Position numbers and translations under genes: made by a program. A DNA stretch of 6,027 nucleotides from Actinomycetes bacterium. Its GTDB lineage: Bacteria > Actinomycetota > Acidimicrobiia > Acidimicrobiales > JAJYPT01. Below, one piece after another: positions 1 through 3,067 of the stretch; positions within the stretch are counted from its first letter, which is position 1; every line of letters begins with the position of its first letter. The DNA lies in contig JAJYPT010000110.1 of assembly GCA_021795135.1 (NCBI GenBank), forward strand, positions 1 to 6,027, in the 5' to 3' direction. The notes beneath the pieces are model-generated. The model was not told where the DNA came from. It saw only the letters and a program-made list of their open reading frames with translations, and made no database searches.

Positions 1-29
1 AATCTAAAGCTAAAATAGATAAATAAATA

Positions 30-245
30 TTAAAATATGCTTGAACAAAAAGGCATCATAAAAAGTACTATTCCGGCTAATGCTGGTATAGCCAAGATAA
101 AGATAGTAGTAGTTAGGTCCATCTTTGTAGGAGTTGGTCTAACTAAATAGTTGTTGGTATTGATATTGATAGAATAAAAATCACTATTTGATTTAGCTAC
201 TCTAGATCCCTGTGCTTTTTGGGATAAAAGAGATTTATTTTTCAA
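30..245 (-). CDS. Possible small tail-anchored membrane protein, 71 residues
   Basis: The frame opens with TTG at 245-243, 6 nt after an AGGA (255-252), and closes with TAA at 32-30. The first 40 residues are polar and rich in Ser, Asn, Lys and Thr. They are followed by one hydrophobic helix (about 46-68: TTIFILAIPALAGIVLFMM) and a very short end, FCSSIF. That layout suggests a C-terminally anchored membrane protein. An internal ATG at 122 would give only the 30-residue helical part, but it has no Shine-Dalgarno site. I see a TATATT (about 274-269) that might serve as a -10 box, with no good -35. A rare start codon, short length and decay nearby keep this uncertain; it could be a chance frame. 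No family recognised. Confidence 0.35.
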   Translation of the reverse strand: MKNKSLLSQKAQGSRVAKSNSDFYSININTNNYLVRPTPTKMDLTTTIFILAIPALAGIVLFMMPFCSSIF

Positions 246-351
246 TGCCTATCCTAAACACTTCGAAATATAGCTGTTGTAATAAATGCCTGGTTATTTA
301 TTAGTATAAAAAGATACTAAAAACAATATAAATCTTATAACTTTATATATC

Positions 352-384
352 TGATTTAGCTCCCTCAATTTTCGAGCCAAATCA
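352..384 (-). repeat. 11-bp hairpin on the minus-strand transcript
   Basis: Arms 374-384 and 352-362 pair over 11 positions, with one G-U wobble when read as minus-strand RNA, around an 11-nt loop. It starts 23 nt after the TAG at 409-407 that closes the decayed membrane gene, so it may be the old terminator of that gene. No U-tract follows. Confidence 0.35.
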
Positions 385-406
385 AATAATAGGATTTTAT
401 AAGGAA

Positions 407-750
407 CTAACAGTATTTAGAGGCAAAATAAGACTCAAGAACTTCTTTATCAAAGATTGACTTTTTTGACCAAGGAGAAACTATTTGAAACCACCAAGAT
501 AAATTAGTTCAGATAAAACAATTGGGTCAATAGCTATAAGTATCTGTAAATGTATTTCTTGATAAGAAATAAACTCACCAAAAATACAAATAATCAATCT
601 AAAGATGACAGTGTTTAAAACTACAAAAAAGATTGCTGAAAATAAAACAACTTTTATCCCAATAACCCAATTGTATTTCTTATATGGCTGGTACCATAAC
701 TAATGTTTTTGTCTTTGAAAACTTTTAAGAAGAACAAAAAACTTTATCAC
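407..750 (-). pseudogene. Probable remnant of a small membrane protein gene (in-frame stop plus frameshift)
   Basis: Between 699 and 484 one frame is open for 72 codons with protein-like content: WYQPYKKYNWVIG, a long hydrophobic stretch (GIKVVLFSAIFFVVLN and onward) and LIAIDPIVLSELIYLGG, ending at TAG 483-481. It has no good start codon. Upstream in the same frame a GTG (750-748) gives VIKFFVLLKSFQRQKH, which runs into TAG (702-700), perhaps a former CAG. Near its end another frame takes over with WWFQIVSPWSKKSIFDKEV and ESYFASKYC, ending at TAG 409-407. Joined, these would form a protein of about 115 residues with one or two membrane helices. No Shine-Dalgarno site precedes the GTG. I read this as a decayed gene. 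The alternative is chance open frames in AT-rich DNA, which a 72-codon stretch makes somewhat unlikely. Family unknown. Confidence 0.42.
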
Positions 751-797
751 TTTTAAAAGTTGAATTATTTATTAATTTAATTACTTATAGAATGAAC

Positions 798-851
798 ACA
801 ACATGATGTATAGCTAATTGTAATTTTTATATTAGCTATACATCATGTTGT
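798..851. repeat. Perfect 21-bp inverted repeat with 12-nt loop, possible terminator
   Basis: Arms 798-818 and 831-851 are exact reverse complements around the loop TGTAATTTTTAT. The hairpin begins 43 nt past the stop of the 47-residue membrane protein gene, where a terminator is expected. No U-tract follows on either strand, so it is not a textbook intrinsic terminator. Actinobacteria are known to use hairpins lacking U-tails, which would suit the position. A regulatory RNA element or small mobile repeat is possible. Confidence 0.8.
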
Positions 852-894
852 AACTTGAGTTAATATAATAAATTAAAAATTACCTCTAGTTGAA

Positions 895-1038
895 TTAGGG
901 ATAGCCCAATAGGGGCAACTGAGGATCTAATATGTGTAAAATCACAAACAAAACAAATGCAGAGATAGCTATAAGCACCAAACTTGCAATGAGTTCATTT
1001 TTGACAATCAATAATGCCAAACTTTTTACGTAACTCAT
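895..1038 (-). CDS. Small single-pass membrane protein, 47 residues
   Basis: An ATG at 1038-1036 preceded by GGAGG (1051-1047, 8-nt gap) makes this the best-initiated small gene in the window, so I reject the longer frame beginning at 1101. The protein starts MSYVKSLALLIVKNE. A hydrophobic helix of about 22 residues (roughly 16-37, ASLVLIAISAFVLFVIL at its core) follows, and it ends in a short proline-rich tail, LDPQLPLLGYP. Lysines at 5 and 13 precede the helix, which by the positive-inside rule favours a cytoplasmic N-terminus. A TATAAT box lies just upstream and a perfect 21-bp hairpin just downstream, consistent with a monocistronic transcript. It follows the lipoprotein gene after 285 nt. 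I do not recognise the family. It could be a small subunit or regulator of a membrane complex, but nothing nearby identifies a partner. Confidence 0.7.
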   Translation of the reverse strand: MSYVKSLALLIVKNELIASLVLIAISAFVLFVILHILDPQLPLLGYP

Positions 1039-1046
1039 TATTTCAA

Positions 1047-1051
1047 CCTCC
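1047..1051 (-). promoter_or_regulatory. Ribosome binding site GGAGG of the 47-residue membrane protein
   Basis: A full GGAGG lies 8 nt before the ATG at 1038. It decides the start in favour of this ATG over an upstream in-frame codon at 1101. Confidence 0.75.
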
Positions 1052-1081
1052 AAGGCATTGTCACTAAACCTATTATTCCAA

Positions 1082-1087
1082 ATTATA
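1082..1087 (-). promoter_or_regulatory. Candidate -10 box TATAAT for the 47-residue membrane protein
   Basis: A perfect TATAAT on the minus strand lies 44 nt before the start codon, which would give a leader of about 35-40 nt. The -35 region at 17 bp spacing (TTTCTA) matches the consensus only poorly, and AT-rich DNA makes chance boxes common. Confidence 0.4.
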
Positions 1088-1323
1088 AAACATAACTGCA
1101 AAAGTAGAAAATATTTTTTCTCAAAAGCTTAGTATGTTAATACTTTTTAAAATAACTCCCCACTTGGTTTGGTTGTAATTCACCAAAGATTACCAAATTG
1201 ACCTAAAATGCTATACATAAAGACACATAAAATCTCATTTTCATAATAATTAACTTATTCAACAATATCTTCAAACTTGGTTTGTCTTGAGAAAGAACTT
1301 TTTAGAAATAAGTCAAGCAAGGA

Positions 1324-1932
1324 TCAAGAAGTAACTATCCAACCAGTTGTGGCATTTTTGTTAGCATGAGTAAGAGTATGTCCTTTAATGCTAGGTGGAA
1401 TTGGATTTGATGTAATTTTAGGAGGCTTAGCAGCTGTAACGTTGAGATATTGAGAAGCTGAGCTAATAGATGGACTGGTAATAGAAACTGTTATCGGAGC
1501 ATTAAATGTAGTTAAAAGTTGCTTGTTACGAGGATTGATTACCCTAAAGGCAAAATTAGAAATTACTTTTTTACCTCCTGGCACCGATTTTTGCCAATAG
1601 CTATTAGAAGGAGCTTGTAGGATTTGGAAAGTAACTTCTCTAGTGATTGCATTAGAAGGAATAGAAACCTTCAAATTTCCAACAGTTATGGTCTCAGCTG
1701 TATTGGCAGAAATATTTTTAGAAGCAGCTATTTTGGAAAACCCATATTGAGCAAGACCTGATCTTATTTTACTAGCAGAACTTGTCGTAGAAGGGGAAGA
1801 ACTGCTTCCCGAATTTCCAGAAGTAGAACAAGCACTCAGTCCAACTCCAGCCACAAGTACTGCTGAAAAAGATCTCAATAATTTAGATAGTTTAGAGCTA
1901 TTTTGAATTATTGTTCCTGATTGGGTTTTCAC
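1324..1932 (-). CDS. Predicted lipoprotein with C-terminal beta-rich domain, function unknown
   Basis: A 202-residue exported lipoprotein. I place the start at GTG 1932-1930, 4 nt after a strong GGAGG (1941-1937). An upstream in-frame GTG at 1965 would bury that site inside the gene. A basic n-region (KLSKLLR) and hydrophobic FSAVLVAGVG lead to lipobox LSAC with Cys35. A Ser/Thr/Gly-rich linker (about 36-54) probably spaces the domain from the membrane. The rest is beta-rich: ITVGNLKVSIPSNAITREV, NSYWQK, KVISNFAFRVINPRNK, NAPITVSITSPSI, a Pro-rich stretch, then HTLTH and GWIV at the end. The IPSNAI...NAPITV layout loosely resembles ZU5-like beta sandwiches, but this is a weak impression. It is a tandem paralogue of the frameshifted gene upstream, separated by 117 nt. 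It ends in TGA. I do not recognise the family; lipoprotein nature is confident, function is not. Confidence 0.88.
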   Translation of the reverse strand: MKTQSGTIIQNSSKLSKLLRSFSAVLVAGVGLSACSTSGNSGSSSSPSTTSSASKIRSGLAQYGFSKIAASKNISANTAETITVGNLKVSIPSNAITREVTFQILQAPSNSYWQKSVPGGKKVISNFAFRVINPRNKQLLTTFNAPITVSITSPSISSASQYLNVTAAKPPKITSNPIPPSIKGHTLTHANKNATTGWIVTS

Positions 1933-1936
1933 TTTT

Positions 1937-1941
1937 CCTCC
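1937..1941 (-). promoter_or_regulatory. Ribosome binding site GGAGG of the intact lipoprotein
   Basis: GGAGG sits 4 nt before GTG 1932 and fixes the start there. The same short 4-nt gap and GTG codon occur in the paralogue, so the arrangement was conserved through the duplication. Confidence 0.75.
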
Positions 1942-2049
1942 GATTAAAAGATAAAATGGTCTCACTTTGTTTTATTTAGAAACAAAATACCCAACTAAAC
2001 CAATTGCTAACATATTTATATCTATAGAGTCTAAAGACTAGACGGGTAC

Positions 2050-2663
2050 CTAAAATACCACTAGCCATCCGAACTTAACCCCTGTTCCAACATGGGTTAA
2101 GCTGTGTTGTTTTATGTTTATAGAACTCGAAACAGAACTATTTATTACCTTTGGAGGAGTTGATGGAATAACATGTAAATATCTCACTCCAGGAACAATA
2201 GATGGACTAGTAACAGTAACTGTTATTGGAGCATTGAGACTATAGATGAGTTCTTTATTACGAGGATCTATTATTCTAAAGGCAAAATTAGAAATTACTT
2301 TTTCCCTTTTTGGAACTTTTTTTGCCAATAACTGTTTTTAGATTGGAGAATTTGGAATACAACTTCTTTAGAAATAGCATTGGCAGGAATTGTAACTGTT
2401 ATGTCTCCATCTTTAAAACTAGTTGCAGTATTTGCTGGAATACTTACAGAATCAGTTATATGAGAAAAACCAGATAGCCCTAATCCAGGTCTAATTTTAG
2501 CAGCTGGACTAACTGTAGAAGCAGAACCACCACTTCCAAAAGAAGCTGCTGGAGAAGCTGCTGAACAAGCACTAAGAGCCAGGGGGGCAATAAGAAAAAA
2601 TATCTTTTTCTTTAACTTTTTAATATGTTGATAATCTTGTCTTTTCTTTACCTGGTAATGCAC
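2050..2663 (-). pseudogene. Secreted lipoprotein, frameshifted paralogue of the downstream gene
   Basis: Two overlapping frames (2663-2295 and about 2328-2050) together match the downstream lipoprotein along its whole length. The likely start is GTG at 2663, 4 nt after GGAGG (2672-2668). A lysine-rich n-region (KKLKKK), hydrophobic stretch IFFLIAPLA and lipobox LSAC at Cys33 predict lipidation and export. A Ser/Ala/Gly linker and a beta-rich domain follow (VTIPANAISKEVVFQILQ; then NFAFRIIDPRNKEL and NAPITVTVTSPSI). The first frame ends at TAA 2297-2295 after NSYWQKK. Shifting by -1 at the A-run 2323-2317 (an A AAA AAG heptamer in phase) or at GGG AAA AAG before the stop restores alignment without gaps to the paralogue, giving about 204 residues. 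This may be a recent one-base deletion, a sequencing error, or programmed frameshifting. No strong downstream hairpin or upstream Shine-Dalgarno-like stimulator is visible, so I favour a deletion. Function unknown. Confidence 0.75.
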
Positions 2664-2667
2664 TGCC

Positions 2668-2672
2668 CCTCC
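2668..2672 (-). promoter_or_regulatory. Ribosome binding site GGAGG of the frameshifted lipoprotein
   Basis: GGAGG (within GGAGGGG) lies 4 nt before GTG 2663, mirroring the downstream paralogue. The initiation signal is intact although the reading frame is broken further on. Confidence 0.7.
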
Positions 2673-2696
2673 AAAAATCTATATTTTTATAGTCAC

Positions 2697-2716
2697 CTAT
2701 ACTTTTGAAAGTATAG
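2697..2716. promoter_or_regulatory. Dyad upstream of the lipoprotein pair (operator or leader hairpin)
   Basis: CTATACTTT and AAAGTATAG form a perfect 9-bp dyad around a 2-nt centre. It lies between the candidate promoter and the ribosome binding site of the first lipoprotein. Its symmetry and position fit a dimeric repressor site near the transcription start, or a stem-loop at the 5' end of the mRNA. Which of these applies cannot be told from sequence alone. Confidence 0.45.
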
Positions 2717-2724
2717 ATCTCCTA

Positions 2725-2751
2725 GTCATAATTTTAGAAAAACTTAGTCAA
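2725..2751 (-). promoter_or_regulatory. Candidate promoter for the lipoprotein pair
   Basis: On the minus strand TTGACT (2751-2746, five of six to TTGACA) is followed after 15 bp by TATGAC (2730-2725, four of six to TATAAT). Transcription would start near 2718, giving a leader of about 55 nt that begins with the dyad at 2697-2716. A competing -10, TATAAA at 2691-2686, has no good -35. Confidence 0.35.
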
Positions 2752-2801
2752 ACTAGCTTTTAAATTATGGACTCCCCAAGTAAAAAATAGACCTTTAGCT
2801 C

Positions 2802-2838
2802 TTATTTTACAAATCCTAGAGTTGGATTTGTAAAATAA
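2802..2838. repeat. Perfect 15-bp inverted repeat with 7-nt loop, possible kgd terminator
   Basis: Arms 2802-2816 and 2824-2838 pair exactly. It lies 229 nt past the kgd stop and before the lipoprotein promoter. On the minus strand a TTTTTT run comes about 13 nt after the stem, too far for a classic intrinsic terminator. It may end kgd transcription or insulate the next unit. Confidence 0.6.
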
Positions 2839-2853
2839 CTCATATTGTTGGAC

Positions 2854-2876
2854 ATTAGTACTCAAAGAGCACTAAT
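2854..2876. repeat. Short interrupted hairpin in the kgd-lipoprotein spacer
   Basis: ATTAGT/ACTAAT and CTC/GAG form a 6+3-bp stem with one mismatch and an AAA loop. It stands 16 nt from the 15-bp hairpin, so the kgd 3' region carries two stem-loops in a row. Neither has an adjacent U-tract. Confidence 0.35.
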
Positions 2877-3067
2877 AAATTTACACCAGATCTTATTAGC
2901 TAAAAAACCAAATCAATCTTCGAAATCAATTCAAAGAACCATTAAATATAGATATTTGTTAAAACAATAAAAATTGAATTCAACAAAGCCTAAGACAAAT
3001 TATTTACAAGGTCTTATTAGTGAAAAAAAAATAAAGTTTAAGATAATTGAGTCCAATGAAGCTTTTA

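Larger units (their letters stand above)
1324..2663 (-). repeat. Tandem gene duplication (lipoprotein pair)
   Basis: The two lipoprotein genes share start-site design (GTG, GGAGG at 4 nt), lipobox LSAC, domain order and the C-terminal pattern H-[ST]-L-T-H ... G-W-[IL]-V. A 28-bp stretch is identical at 1544-1571 and 2276-2303; it encodes the shared KVISNFAFR core. Elsewhere the copies have diverged clearly in both sequence and linker, so the duplication is not recent, and the shared block marks the most conserved part of the protein. Confidence 0.85.
2673..3067. other. Gene-free spacer between kgd and the lipoprotein pair
   Basis: About 395 bases with no supportable gene. Past the kgd stop the minus strand has an 8-T run (about 3031-3024) without a convincing stem before it. 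The two hairpins at 2854-2876 and 2802-2838 and the candidate promoter with its dyad come next. Two similar TCTTATTAG segments (about 2891 and 3012, plus-strand reading) each precede an A-run; their meaning is unclear. Confidence 0.6.

Noticed and set aside
301..320. A 7-bp hairpin TTAGTAT/ATACTAA
   Set aside because: Short, AT-only and without a U-tract or neighbouring gene end to explain.
553..571. An 8-bp hairpin (TATTTCTT/AAGAAATA)
   Set aside because: It lies inside the probable decayed coding region, and short AT-only stems like this are frequent by chance.
407..750. TAG read as an amino acid, which would keep part of the decayed gene open
   Set aside because: TAG ends the second lipoprotein frame exactly where its paralogue ends, so TAG works as a stop here.
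798..851. Insertion-sequence ends or a small transposon
   Set aside because: The arms are only 12 nt apart, with no transposase and no target-site duplication visible at the borders.
1137..1244. A short frame MKMRFYVSLCIAF followed by an in-frame stop and 21 more open codons
   Set aside because: No ribosome binding site, very short, and the stop-interrupted length is expected by chance in AT-rich DNA.
1933..1965. An N-terminal extension of the intact lipoprotein from a GTG at 1965
   Set aside because: It would contain the GGAGG of the better start at 1932 and put 11 residues in front of the signal peptide with no ribosome site of its own.
2802..2855. A 17-codon frame (MSNNMSYF...) in the kgd-lipoprotein spacer
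   Set aside because: It has no Shine-Dalgarno site, and much of it is the two arms of the 15-bp hairpin.
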